DNA of 64,000 nucleotides from Hofstenia miamia. Taxonomy: Eukaryota; Xenacoelomorpha; Acoela. Made by a program: the position numbers and the translations under genes. Location of the stretch: positions 863,629-927,628 of the forward strand of contig SCFE01000111.1 in the NCBI GenBank assembly GCA_004352715.1, read 5' to 3'. Under the pieces are notes generated by a model. The model did no database searches, was not told where the DNA came from, and saw only the letters and a list, made by a program, of their open reading frames with translations. Shown in pieces: positions 13,101-24,495 of the stretch (positions are counted from its first letter, which is position 1; each line of letters opens with the position of its first letter).

Positions 13101-15820
13101 AAAACAAAACGTAATATATTCAATGCATTCTATACAGAGTAGTTCACTGTGTTAAACATTTTATTAATATTTGTCATCTAAATTGTGATTTAAATTTTAA
13201 ATTACTTGAAAATTATTAAGATATTTTTAAAATAATATGCTAATTTTAATTATGGAATTAAAGAACATTTTTCATTTGTGCTGCAAATTAAACTATGAAA
13301 TCATATTACAAAGGACTTGAATTAGCTTTTTTGCAACATTTCATGTGTTGAAATATATTTCTGGGGATATGTTGTTTAAACATTGCCTAATTTTTTATTC
13401 TTAGGCTTATACTTGATAGTGAATGAGCTTTTACATTTCCCTAGTGCAAATTGATACATGGTTTATTAGACAAATTAAATGAGATCACGAAAGCACATTT
13501 ATGTTTTTAAAATTTCATAGATACATTCTAAATTAACTTTAATTTAAAAAATTTTAATTTTAACTTCTGATTTTTTCACCAATTTCTTAAAGTTTTCTAT
13601 CTCTCAACATGAAATGTTTATAAAAATTTGGGAAAATATTTATTTTGTAATATGTTGAATATTTTGATGCATGTTTACGTACAGTGTAACTCAATTTATC
13701 TTAAATATTTCTCGATGAAGGGCATACATGTATGTAACATATTTAGAGCAATATTCTTTGCTATTAAATTTTTAGCAATTAGAAGCTAGTAATCAAACGT
13801 CACAATTTTTAATTGAATAATCGGTTATAATTTCAACTTGACAATTATGCAATAATAGTTCTTTAATGTTATTCATTTCTATTCATGAAAAGTAAATTAG
13901 AATATATCCCTGGGAACTTTTATAAAGAATGATTTTCAAGATAAAAGCATTTGCTATAATTGATTTCTGTGTTACTATGAACATTTTTGCATAAAAACAT
14001 GTGAATTACAATTTTTATATCTCACAGTTATATTCATTAAAAATAATCGCAAGATTATAATAGGCAATGTTAGACGAATGTTACTTCTTAAATAATATAT
14101 GCAGATTAGGGAATTAATGGTTTTTTCCATTCTTTTGTTGATTTCTAAATTTAAAATAAAGTTGCTTTTGATTTGGTTCCAAAATATTAAAAGATCTTAT
14201 ATAAAAGAATTATGACCACTAAACTTTTGGTTATCTAGTCATTTGGAAGAGCGCCATTCCTTGAATCATTTATATGCTAAGTATGTAAATTCCTTAAAAT
14301 TTGTTGTTAAATTTAAGTGCTGGTTTCATTATGTGATAAATTTGTTAGGTGATGAGATAAAATTTACTAAGCTTTCTATAAGTTTATTGAACTTCATTAG
14401 TACAAAAACCAAAATTAGATTCCCCTTTTTTTCTGAATAGACACACTGATTCACGCAAGAGGTTTTGAGTAAAGGCAAGCACCGATTGATATTATTTTTA
14501 ATACCTCTCCTGCTTATAAGTTGTATGTGTACCTGAAACTTGCCCATACCATCTGAAGACTCGTAGGTTCAATTTACAACAACGAAATTAATTAATAACT
14601 AAATACTAACCATACGAAACGAGTAAGTTTTTGACGGTGGTAACCTGCATTAACCTGTGTGTAGGTGTTTAAATAATACTTTTAATATTTCACATTTGTT
14701 AGGTAGAATCATGTTGTACTAAGAAAAAAAATTTCAATACCGATATAAATTAAATTTAATTATTTTCTAATCACGAGAAGCCTCTTTAAATGCGAAGTAA
14801 GATAGACAAGATCTCTTATCTACGCCATAAGGGATTGCTATATTTTGAAAACGCATTAAGATATCAAGAAACAAGAGAATACAACAAACATAAAACGTTT
14901 CCGAGCGTCTTCAAACATTTTAAAGAGAATTTGCTAACAATGTTCCCATGAAGAGTGATCAATTACTTGAAATGGATTTTTGCATTAAAGTTTTACTCGC
15001 TTTTTTATTCTTTGCCTGTCCCCTTCCGTACCAGTAATAGTGGTAAATTTATCCGTTCTTTGTTTGGAATCCACCCCTTGGCTACGGTCTTGGCTGGTGG
15101 AAAATACCAATGTTGCATAAAAATCATGATGCTTTCCAGACGGTTAGGACAATTTACTTGACCAATCAAGAACTTGGTCAAGGCTCAATGCACTAATTAA
15201 TTCAAAAAGTTCAATTCATAATTACATTTCACAACAGAAATATGTTCTAAGAATTTTGATTTTTTTCAATGCAAGCACCACTTCGCATCTTTAAGATTTT
15301 AATAAAAATTATATCCCGAAGTGTTTTTCAAAAATGTTTATATGATTCAAATCGTTTTCACATCATAATCGGGACAATCAGAGCTTTATTCTATTTCCTT
15401 CGGTTTCAAGCTAAATATAAATTCTATTCGTGCTGAAAATTTAAGAGGGTTACTAGGTTTCATTGATTGTCACTGAAATTCTAGCCTTGTATATCATTAG
15501 ATATTTTTTAACTAGATATTTATTTACATTTATAGATTATAGTAAGAAAATGTTTCCCTATCAAAACACTGCAACCTAAAGATTTGACATCCAAAATTTA
15601 TAAGTTTGTAGAGATGGAAGACTGCTAAAAATGGATATTAAATTACTTCATATAAAATTACGAATATAGCAAAATGAAATTGACAAAACTCAAATTTGGT
15701 TTTAAGCCCAGTAGCTTAGCCTGTGCTTTACAATAAAAGTAGGCAAAATCAATTAAAGCCTTTTGTCTATCTTGATTAGCGCTGTATTGTGCGTTAGAGA
15801 AATATTTGCATACAAATGAA
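10110..15820. other. AT-rich intron with one LINE fragment
   Basis: Apart from the RT fragment near 12.2 kb no element is recognisable. At 14955-15170 both strands have open frames of about 60 codons with mildly raised GC, but no motif that names them. Confidence 0.5.
12110..12330 (-). pseudogene. LINE reverse transcriptase relic (C-terminal part)
   Basis: The minus-strand translation shows KLNSDKTQCNIFSSKEQ, then TTCVKYLGVLIDNNWKLE with one stop between them. This is the region after the RT catalytic core of non-LTR retrotransposons (N-x-x-K-T-x-x-x-x-F, then V-x-Y-L-G-V-x-(I/F)-D). Stops lie on both sides, so it is only a fragment. Confidence 0.55.
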
Positions 15821-15830
15821 AGCAACCTAC

Positions 15831-15903
15831 CCAGGATATAAATTTAAAAGACGCTCCTTATGAATGTCACTTAAGATCCATTCATCGTTTTGGGTGTAAA
15901 ACT
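15831..15903 (-). CDS. Receptor exon: loop F region (QNDEW)
   Basis: A 73-nt exon, acceptor CTATTCCACAG, donor CCTGG|GTAGGT, with 2 nt before and 2 nt after 23 whole codons. It reads FYTQNDEWILSDIHKERLL, matching the family stretch (Y-x-x-N-G-E-W-x-L-x-x-I-x-x-x-R). The incoming phase matches the donor at 32488. The near-identical 768-bp repeat begins only 22 bp upstream of the splice acceptor (at 15926), so the repeat forms the adjoining end of the intron. Confidence 0.8.
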
Positions 15904-15925
15904 CTGTGGAATAGTTGTACGGCAT

Positions 15926-16678
15926 TATGTCAATTTCTTTAACAGGGAACGTCCATGATCCTAAAATATGAAAGAGATGCTAAAGATACGCTAACTTTTA
16001 TAAAAAAGCTTTCAAATATAATTTAAGAAAAAATTTCATATTTTTCTAATTACTAAACGGAGTTAGGCAATTTGCAAAGATTAATAGGTTTATTAAGGAA
16101 AAAATTAACGAAATAAAAGTACGATTTATTAAAATTAATAAAACAGGCTAACTTATTTAAACAAGTTCTTATGGCTAATCTCTTATTAGTAAATTTAATA
16201 AAAAATGGTAAGACTTAATATACGAGATTTCTCCCAAAACTAATTCATTCCAATTAAGTTTCATCGAGATTTAAGAATTTTATGGAAACTTAACATTAAT
16301 ATGGGGATGTGTACATTACCCTTACTTTTAAAACTAATTAGGTTCTGTCGCTCTGGTCATCCCGCAAATTTGATATCCACCGAGGCAGTTTTAGTACAAC
16401 TATATGCCAGATTGTAAGTAAATATTCAGTCTAATAAAATTATGAAGGCAATTTTACCCCTAAGTACTGAAATAATAGGGCATAATTATGGTTATTTTAT
16501 TGCATCCTTTCTCTATAAATAGTTTTCACATTAATGAATATATTTACCCTATAAAATTGCAAATTATTACTGTAACTGTGAGCTTTCTTTTACTAAAAAT
16601 GTTTAGGAAATTATTAATTGTGGTTTGAGAGAATATCCTGAAAGGGAAAAGTGCTAGGAATTATGAACAGTAAAAAGG

Positions 16679-16695
<17 letters not shown>
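15926..16695 (+). repeat. 768-bp dispersed repeat, copy 2
   Basis: A direct-orientation copy of 3483-4250, about 12.4 kb away. Its left end abuts unique sequence (TACGGCAT) 22 bp from the splice acceptor of the receptor exon at 15903. Its right end runs into a (TA)n tract. The near identity points to a recent event or gene conversion. Confidence 0.9.
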
Positions 16696-16722
<27 letters not shown>

Positions 16723-17162
16723 TTTATCGGATAAAAGCAAACCTCAAATTGAAATATTGAAAAAGACGCCTTACATTATGGCTTAGAAAGTTTTGAGTTG
16801 CAATTAATCTTAAACAGAATTAAACTACAACTTGTACTACAAACAAATTTTGAAAAACATACATACATTTTATGCATAATTTGAGATTTGTGTAATGCCA
16901 TTTTTTTGAAATGCAAACATTTTTCATTGAGTTACACAATCACTAACCATTAGCTAAAATTTTCACAATTGTATCTATAAATTCATAAGCATTAGAAGTA
17001 TTTACGTTGTCTATTTGTAATATTCCAATTACATTGATGAAATCTCAGTATAGAATAGCAAAATAATGGGATTTGTATAGGGCTTAGGCAGTAATATTTT
17101 TGAAATTTGGGAAAACTTTGAACTTCTAAAAAAATTTGACTTTTAACACTAGAACTACCGGC

Positions 17163-17178
17163 GGTGTCAATTGACACC
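17163..17178. repeat. 16-bp perfect palindrome in the left piggyBac end
   Basis: GGTGTCAATTGACACC sits just inside the left terminal repeat. Identical copies lie at 17341-17356 and 19636-19651. Three copies within the ends of one element suggest transposase binding sites (inference). Confidence 0.85.
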
Positions 17179-17594
17179 TGAGCCTTACTTCTCTATCGTT
17201 TATTCTTGTTGTATGATATTTATAGGTAATTGCTTTCAGGCCTGTGAATGAATAATGATGGGGTATATATACATGGTATATATTAGATTGTAACGTTAAA
17301 AGTTTTTGCTGTGGACACTTGTACCCCAAGAACTACCAACGGTGTCAATTGACACCTCAATATATTCGGCTACTTTTAGATGCTTATCTATCAAATCTTG
17401 TGAGTGAAATGCAAGATTTGTCTCTCATATATACACACATTTCATGACAGCAGTTTGCCCTGTAAGCATCTTGGGGAGTTATCGAATGAGCGTGTATCAT
17501 TGTGAGCCAATCAGGATCGACGATTAGTCGTTAGCGAGCTGTGATACTGCACACTGCATACTCGCTATCATCTTGCTGGTGTGCAGTACGATTC

Positions 17595-19314
17595 ATGTCG
17601 AGACCTCGCAGATACACGGCTCAGAGAGCTCTTGAAGTACTATCGCAATACAATGAAAGCGATACTGATTCGGAAAACGAGGAAATACCAGAAGATGTGA
17701 GACAAGAACTAGATCAAGCTTCAGAATATAATGGTAAGACATGCTTCAATATTTGATATGTTGGGCGATATACTAAAACCGATTTTCTTTTTAGGAGATA
17801 GCGACCAGTACTCGGCGAATAATTCAGAAGAAGAGGAAGGTGAGGAGATGGAGATCGAACAAACTCAAGCTGAAGAATCTTATGTTGCTCGTGATGGTAC
17901 TACTTGGGTGAGACTGTCTGGTAGGCCTAGTGACTTACACACACCAGCTTCGTCTTCTTCCGAAAACATTATTCACACTGCACCAGGTCCATCGAGCTCT
18001 TCTAGGCGCAAAATAAGTAGTGTGATCACATCATTTCTCCAAATAGTAGATGAAGCGATGTTTAGAAAGATTCATGCTTGTACTGTTGCTCATGCCAGAT
18101 CTGCGAATGACACAAAATTCGAAATTTCATTGGAAGACATTTATTCTTTCGTAGGTCTGCTCTTTGCAAGAGGTGTCTTTATTGCAAAGAATGAGCCACT
18201 TGATTCGTTGTGGTCAAACGAGTACGGTAGAAACATATTCAAGTCTACCATGTCACGAAATAAATTTCAGTTTATAATGAAACATTTACGGTTTGATGAG
18301 AAAAGCACACGCTCAGAGAGGCGTCAAACTGATAAATTTTGTCCTATTAGAGAGTTATGGACGCGATTTGTTGAGAATTCCCAGTCAGCTTTCAATCCTT
18401 CAGCTGAGCTAACCGTAGATGAACAATTATTTCCAATGAAATCAAGGTGCCCATTTATTCAATTCATCCCTACCAAACCCGACAAATATGGTTCCAAGTT
18501 CTGGTTATTATGCGACGCAATTGAAAGATACATCTATAATGCTCAGCCATACTTAGGCAAGGTTGAAACTGAAAATCGTCGAGGAATGCAACTTGGAGAG
18601 TTTGTTGTGATGAAACTTCTCGAAAAGTATTTCGGTGGAGGCTATAATGTCACCACAGATAGTTTTTTCACTAGCCTCTCATTGTCAAGGAATCTTTTGA
18701 GCAAAAACATCACCCTAGTTGGAACGATGAAGTCTAATCGCCGTGAAATTCCTCCGGTGTTGCATCATGAGAAAGAGAAGCCTGTCAAAACTTTCTTGGC
18801 TGCCAAGGTTCCATCTGAGAAGTCTTGTCTCTTTTCGTATAAAGCAAAGAAGGACAAAAATGTTATCTTATTGTCTTCCTTCCATTCTACCGCATCCATG
18901 ATAGATGATGTCCCAGAAGTCATTCGTTCTTACAATAATACCAAATATGGTGTTGACACTGTCGATCAAATGGCAAGACAGTACAGCACCAAAAGTTCTT
19001 CTCGTCGCTGGCCTTTTCAAATCTTTTGCAACATGCTTGATCTTGCCGCAATAAATTCACACACACTGTTCAAGGAAGTTTGCGGTTCGAACATGAGCAG
19101 GAGAGACTACCTGATCACCATGGCAAACGAGTTGATTGCACTATCTCCAAAACCAGAGATAAAAGCTAGCAAGACTCCAAAACACACAGAACAATCGAAC
19201 AAACGCGTGAAATGTAGACTGTGCAAAATAAACTGTACACGTTCTTCGTGCATTCACTGCGAAAAGTTTGTATGTGGATCATGTACGAACATTGTATGTA
19301 AAGAGTGTTCCTAG
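17595..19314 (+). CDS. piggyBac transposase (one 61-bp intron)
   Basis: DDE-type cut-and-paste transposase that excises at TTAA without a footprint. Exon 1 is 17595-17733 and starts MSRPRRYTAQRALEVL, with an acidic stretch after it. The intron at 17734-17794 (GTAAGA to TTTTTAG) restores a Gly codon. Exon 2 is 17795-19314. The spliced product is 552 aa, usual for the family. The catalytic Asp are D255 (ELTVDEQLFP), D335 (NVTTDSFFTS) and D434 with D437 (YGVDTVDQM). The C terminus is Cys-rich (CRLCKINCTRSSCIHC and more), the zinc-binding domain that binds transposon ends. No stop or frameshift was seen. Host splicing of the small intron is inferred from consensus sites and frame. Confidence 0.95.
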
Positions 19315-20864
19315 ATTATCAAATGTATTCCATTGGTAGAATAGAAACGTGTTCTCATTTTTCTATTGTGTGGTTTTGTTTTTTATCAATGCATTCAACC
19401 GGGTTTATAAGTATACATGTTATCATAATTTACCCATATGGATTTCAAGAAAATATGATAAAATATCATTTTACAGAAGAAATTCGTATTAATTGCATGT
19501 ATTGAGTACTCAGTAAATTGCATAAAAGCAGCAATATCTGGGAAAATATGTTATAGAATTATGTAAAATACAACTAAGATAAATGTCCCAAAGATATAAA
19601 ATGAAATCATACTTCTATCTAGATTAAAAGCATTAGGTGTCAATTGACACCTCATGGTAGTTCTTGGGGTATAAAAATCATGGTAGTTCTAGTGTTAATA
19701 AAGTTGAGAATAAAAATGATATTGCTATTTCAAGGTTTTTCGGTACAAAATTAGCGTTTCAACTAAAAACGTAACACAAAATTTAAATGTTCAGCAAAAT
19801 TCTAACATAGGAGTCAAAATTCAAATTTAAAATTAAAATTCTTACAAAATACTGGATCTAAATGTTCATGAAAATACTGAAAGGCGCTAGCATAACATTT
19901 AATACTTCAAAATATGGGCAAGGAATTTTGTTTTAATATTTTTTACAATATATTTTTAATAAGAGCATTTATCAGTTGGACAACATCAATTTTGAAAAAA
20001 AATGCACTCTCAAATTAATGTTTCCGAAAGCTAATATGAAATGGAAAAAAATTGAAGACACATAGAAGAATTCTAAAAATAGTTTCAGATAGTCAATGAA
20101 AAGATCTTTAAAAAATTTAGTATAATTTTTTGAGCTTTGCATTTTTAAATCTATAAATTAGAAATTTCTTGTTTTTGCATTTAGAAAATTGATATATTCA
20201 GGGAGACATTTAGCGAAAAAATTAGCAATTACGACCAGAATTTCTGTGCTTCAATTTCTTCATATGGTTAGGTATGGTTCTGCATAAGTTTGCGTAGCAC
20301 ATCTCATTTTTCTGGGATTTGATTTGCGCTTTTATCAAATATTAACTTGCAAATAGTTTTCCTAGATCAATTTCAATATAAATGTTAGTTTTCAAACTAT
20401 TAAGTTTGTTCAATTGCTTTAGCAATGCCCTATATATTCTTTAGCAATATTGTCATAATGACGTGTTTAAGACATTTACTAAGGGTTTAAAAACATTTAG
20501 AAGACGTTTTACAACATTGAGAAATGTTTAGGAATGGGTTTTATAAGAAGAAGGCGTATCTTAAAACCTCTTAAAAATTAGAACGTGTTATACCACTAAA
20601 GGACGGATATAAAATGTATATTGTTTATTGGGTAGAGTGTAAAAATTTTTTAAAATATCCGAGGTTTTTAACCTGCTCACTAATTGATATCTTAGAATAT
20701 TGAAGAATCCAATTCCCAAAGAATCTCTAACAGCCACGACTTTTTGCTATTAATCTGTTGTGATAACCATTAACATTTTTAAGGCATTAGACACTCTTCA
20801 TAAGAATGAAAAGCCAGCATTACACGAAAATTTTGCGTATTTTTGGTTTTGTAGATAACATTCT

Positions 20865-20899
<35 letters not shown>

Positions 20900-20998
20900 N
20901 NNNNNNNNNNNNNNNNNNNNNNNNNNNNNNNNNNNNNNNNNNNNNNNNNNNNNNNNNNNNNNNNNNNNNNNNNNNNNNNNNNNNNNNNNNNNNNNNNN
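20900..20998. other. Assembly gap (99 N) inside a TA repeat
   Basis: A run of N flanked on both sides by (TA)n. Open frames crossing it are artefacts. Confidence 1.
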
Positions 20999-21740
20999 AT
21001 ATATATATATTGCAACTTGTTTTATAATACTTGGAAATAAAATGTACTTTTGAAGTTTTGTACGTTTAAAATTTTTTGGGAATTCATGGTTTTCAGAACT
21101 ATAAATCATGGCATGATGAAATAGAACACGTGATGCTAATTTACCCCAGCATCCATGCACAATCCCAGGTCGGAGTTGCCTTGTGAACATTCACTGTATA
21201 ACTCACTGAAACGCATTATTACAGGACAAGTTTTAATTAATTAAAACTCCATTTGCAAAATATAATATATACATTTATAATCTTCGAATTGCATACCCTA
21301 GTGCAGAGTTGTGACTATCTAAATTAGCAAAAGTCAATTACTCATGATTAAATTACAATTTCCTAAATATAAGAGCTTAAAATCGTCTTCCATCACCGTC
21401 ATAGTCAATATTTGCTTAAATTTCAATATAGGAAGGAAACTTGGTATGCGAGCCATCTAATAACAAAATATATTTTCAGTTTCATTGATAATTCAAAACC
21501 TGACATTCATGTATAAATGCAACGGCCGTCTCGTAAAATTCGATTATAAGAGGCAGCGGTACACACAATGTAAACATTGCACCGTCGAAATATATAAACA
21601 ATAAGTCGCTATTGAAGCATTTGTTATCTGTCTACGACACCATTAATGCGGTTTGTAAGTTACTTTTCATTGTTTTTCTGATTATATATATATATATATA
21701 TAAGTAGTTTTTAAAAACAATTATAGTGCATCAGTAATAG

Positions 21741-21837
21741 TAGGGCACGGTGTTATGAAAATTTTTGGGGTCAGTTCGGTTCGGTGCGGTATCACTGAAA
21801 ATACCGCGGTATCGTTTCGGTATCGGTATGACTAGAC

Positions 21838-21870
<33 letters not shown>
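21741..21870 (+). repeat. CGGT-rich repeat next to a (TA)n tract
   Basis: A GC-rich island in AT-rich DNA. TAGGGCACGGTG is followed by runs of GGTTCGG and CGGTATC units, then by about 15 TA repeats. The look is that of a hAT-like transposon end, but no partner end was found. Confidence 0.35.
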
Positions 21871-21871
<1 letters not shown>

Positions 21872-22957
21872 CTACTACTAAATGTCTTCTATTCGCTATT
21901 AATATAACGATCTATAAATTTAACAAAAATAAGTTATTTATAAAAAGTTCTTATTATTCTGCAATTATTGCAGAAACAAGATAAAAACCAGGAGCAAACA
22001 TTATCAGTGGTGAAATACTCCTTAACATGAAATTCCATGAATCTGATAAGTTGGTTTTTAAATGCATAAGGTTTATCGAAAATATCAACAGAAGTANCAT
22101 ACACAGAGCTCCACTCAGCTTTTGCTAAGAAAGTATTCAACTGAACAGCATCCATTTTTTTTCTACACTAGACGGAGCATATAGAATCATAGTCTTAAAT
22201 AATATCAATTATATGGATTTTTATATTGGACGCTACTGACCGCCTATTATAAATATATTTTCTCAACAAGGCACCTCTTAACCCTGAAGTTTAATAATCA
22301 TGAATAGATTTGGCAAATCATGGTGACCTAGAAATGGGTTACGAGCAACACAATACTAATAACCGCGTTATCATGATAAAATATCCTGATGTCCTACATA
22401 TCCCATAATTATTGGGAAATTTCTCTTTCAAGTATGTATCTAGCTAGCTCATTTTTTGTATAATTATAAAAGTGGAGACGCAATATAATGTTTGATTGGC
22501 TGCTGCACGTAGTAACATTGACAGGCGATCTTAGCATTCAGTTGAAAAGAGGTGTTAACTACAAAGACCCAATAATCTGCTGTAGCAACCTCAAGTTACT
22601 TGTAACGTTACTACTATCTTACTAGTCAGTATACTTACTCGTATGTAGTAACCAGACAACTTTATTTATGAGGCAAAATGTCACTTTAACACTTAATTGA
22701 CGTGACTTTATTAACTCATCCTTTTCATGAAAATAAAAGAGAGTAAACTGGAAAAATCTGCGAATGTGTTAATTGAATTTGATTTAAAGTCATGTTTTTA
22801 ATTATTTCTGCAAAAATGTTTAGCAAATAATTATTTAAATATGTCCAAGGTTAAATATTATTGTAATTTTAACTGTAAATCATGTATATTCTTAAAACTA
22901 TGATTACTTTTGAATGAAATTCGTTCCAAACCATTTTAATAGGAAGTGCTAATGTGG

Positions 22958-22990
<33 letters not shown>

Positions 22991-23139
22991 NCACATTGTA
23001 TTTTCCTTCAATTGACAAATTCTATAGAAAAGGTACCAAATAAATATGATCTTTTCAATATGTAAACCTATTCGTAGAAAATAAATTTAATGAACAAAGG
23101 ATATTGAAGAAATTCATATATTGATAACAAACAATTTAG

Positions 23140-24204
23140 GACACACAAAAGCAACTCAACAAGGAACATGTTCCGAATACATGCACATCAAGAGAAGATA
23201 TTAATATCGATTCGCTGGGTAGTGAGGAAAAAGGTTATATAATAAATTGCCACAGAAAATTAGTACGTATTAAAAGTATCAATGATCTCAGAGAAGGAGA
23301 TCACGTGGTTTTTAAAAGATGGTATGGGATTGAGCATCATGCAATCATTAAGAAAGTAAACACTGAATCAAATCTTATCACACTAATTGAATATGCCGCT
23401 ACACAACATTCTTTGTTTGAAGTCAAAGTACAAGAAAGGACTTGTAATTTTTCTGAATTTGGAGGAGCAGATAAATATATTTATGATGGAGAATTTCCTG
23501 GTGAAGTGGTGATTAAGAGAGCAGAGAGTCGAATAAATGAAGAAAGTTATAGCATTTTAAATAATAATTGTGAAAACTTTGCCACATGGGCAAAAACAGG
23601 CTGTAGCTATTCACAACAAAGTATTAATGCACTAGGTCATTTGACATTGTCTTTTCGTTCAATTTTTGATAAACAAGTTGGGGATATAATTGGACGAGCT
23701 TTTCTTTCTGAAAGTGTTGGCGCATACTGTAATACATTTGGCGCCTTTCTTGGTTACCTTGGCATTCTTAAAGAATTCTTGTACAAAATTGAAAGTTCTG
23801 AAAATGAATATTCTCAAGATAAGTATGGTGATGATGTTTATCAGGAAAAGTTATTCGAACTATATTGCATCTATTCCTTTGAAATTACTCTTTTCTTGTT
23901 TGCTGCATTGTCTGTATCTTTGACAGGTCCATTGAAAATTATTTTATCTACAGCACTAGTGTCTATGTCAGCAGTTGGTGGCAAATTCATTGGCAAATGT
24001 GTTAGTAGATGCATACGGGATAAAAGTAATTCTCACGTAGCAGATGTAATTAAGAAATTTGCAAAATGTAACATATGGTTAGCAAAAAAACTAGTGCACT
24101 TAGAAGGCCCTGTTAAAAATTCAATATATAGTTTTGTAAGGTCTGCTTCAAAATCTGTTGCATCTGGGTGGTGTAAAATTAAAAAATGGTGGCAAGGAAA
24201 GTAA
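23140..24204 (+). CDS. LRAT/HRASLS-like NlpC/P60 acyltransferase-like protein, last exon
   Basis: A 354-residue open exon. It has no ATG before the domain and begins directly after an acceptor (ACAATTTAG at 23139), so upstream exon(s) must supply the start. LRAT-type proteins are thiol acyltransferases or phospholipases that act at membranes. Landmarks: GDHVVFKRWYGIEHHAI with the catalytic His near residue 66, and NNNCENFATWAKTG with the nucleophile Cys at about residue 144 (the family N-C-E-x-F motif). The second His of the usual triad is Glu here (LIEYAA, residue 84). The C-terminal half holds two or three hydrophobic segments (e.g. ITLFLFAALSVSL, IILSTALVSMSAVGG) that likely anchor it in a membrane. 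It ends in a basic, Trp-rich tail (GWCKIKKWWQGK). It lies within an intron of the receptor gene on the opposite strand. Confidence 0.8.
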   Translation, partial: DTQKQLNKEHVPNTCTSREDINIDSLGSEEKGYIINCHRKLVRIKSINDLREGDHVVFKRWYGIEHHAIIKKVNTESNLITLIEYAATQHSLFEVKVQERTCNFSEFGGADKYIYDGEFPGEVVIKRAESRINEESYSILNNNCENFATWAKTGCSYSQQSINALGHLTLSFRSIFDKQVGDIIGRAFLSESVGAYCNTFGAFLGYLGILKEFLYKIESSENEYSQDKYGDDVYQEKLFELYCIYSFEITLFLFAALSVSLTGPLKIILSTALVSMSAVGGKFIGKCVSRCIRDKSNSHVADVIKKFAKCNIWLAKKLVHLEGPVKNSIYSFVRSASKSVASGWCKIKKWWQGK

Positions 24205-24302
24205 CTAATTAAATTATTAGATTAACTTTGTCCACACATTTAAATTTATGTGTTCGATTCAACATTTAATTATCATTCTCATTTCTATTATGTTCCTTTA
24301 TT

Positions 24303-24495
24303 AGATTCCGTTGAAAATGTACTATATGCTATTGCGAGAACTGTTTCAAAAAGGATATTTATGGATGTTCCAAATCCCTAGAAAAATTCAAATGTTTTAG
24401 GCAGTTTTGGAATTGTTGCAGTTGCATGGTCTATTTCAACAACAGTTGTATCTGGATGGTGTAAAACAAAAAATGGTGGCAGTGAATGTTTCTAG
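24303..24495 (+). pseudogene. Decayed partial copy of the LRAT-like gene 3' end
   Basis: The sequence resembles the last ~130 bp of the gene just upstream. SVENVLYAIARTVSKR parallels NSIYSFVRSASKS, and VVSGWCKTKNGG parallels VASGWCKIKKWW. It contains an in-frame stop and a frameshift near the end (AAAATGGTGGCAG is retained, out of frame). This is a tandem partial duplication that has lost coding capacity. Confidence 0.7.

Larger units (their letters stand above)
17147..19694 (+). mobile_element. Complete piggyBac element
   Basis: A 2,548-bp DNA transposon bounded by TTAA at 17143-17146 and 19695-19698, the piggyBac target duplication. The outermost 13 bp (CACTAGAACTACC) are a perfect inverted repeat at 17147-17159 and 19682-19694. 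Further in, ACCCCAAGAACTACC (17323-17337) recurs inverted at 19656-19670. The palindrome GGTGTCAATTGACACC occurs at 17163, 17341 and 19636. The element carries one intact transposase gene. Intact ends, target sites and gene suggest a recently active and possibly still autonomous copy. It lies in an intron of the receptor gene. Confidence 0.95.

Noticed and set aside
19305-19505. Open frame after the piggyBac transposase
   Set aside because: It starts within the last codons of the transposase in another frame and has no coding features. It is the element's 3' non-coding end.
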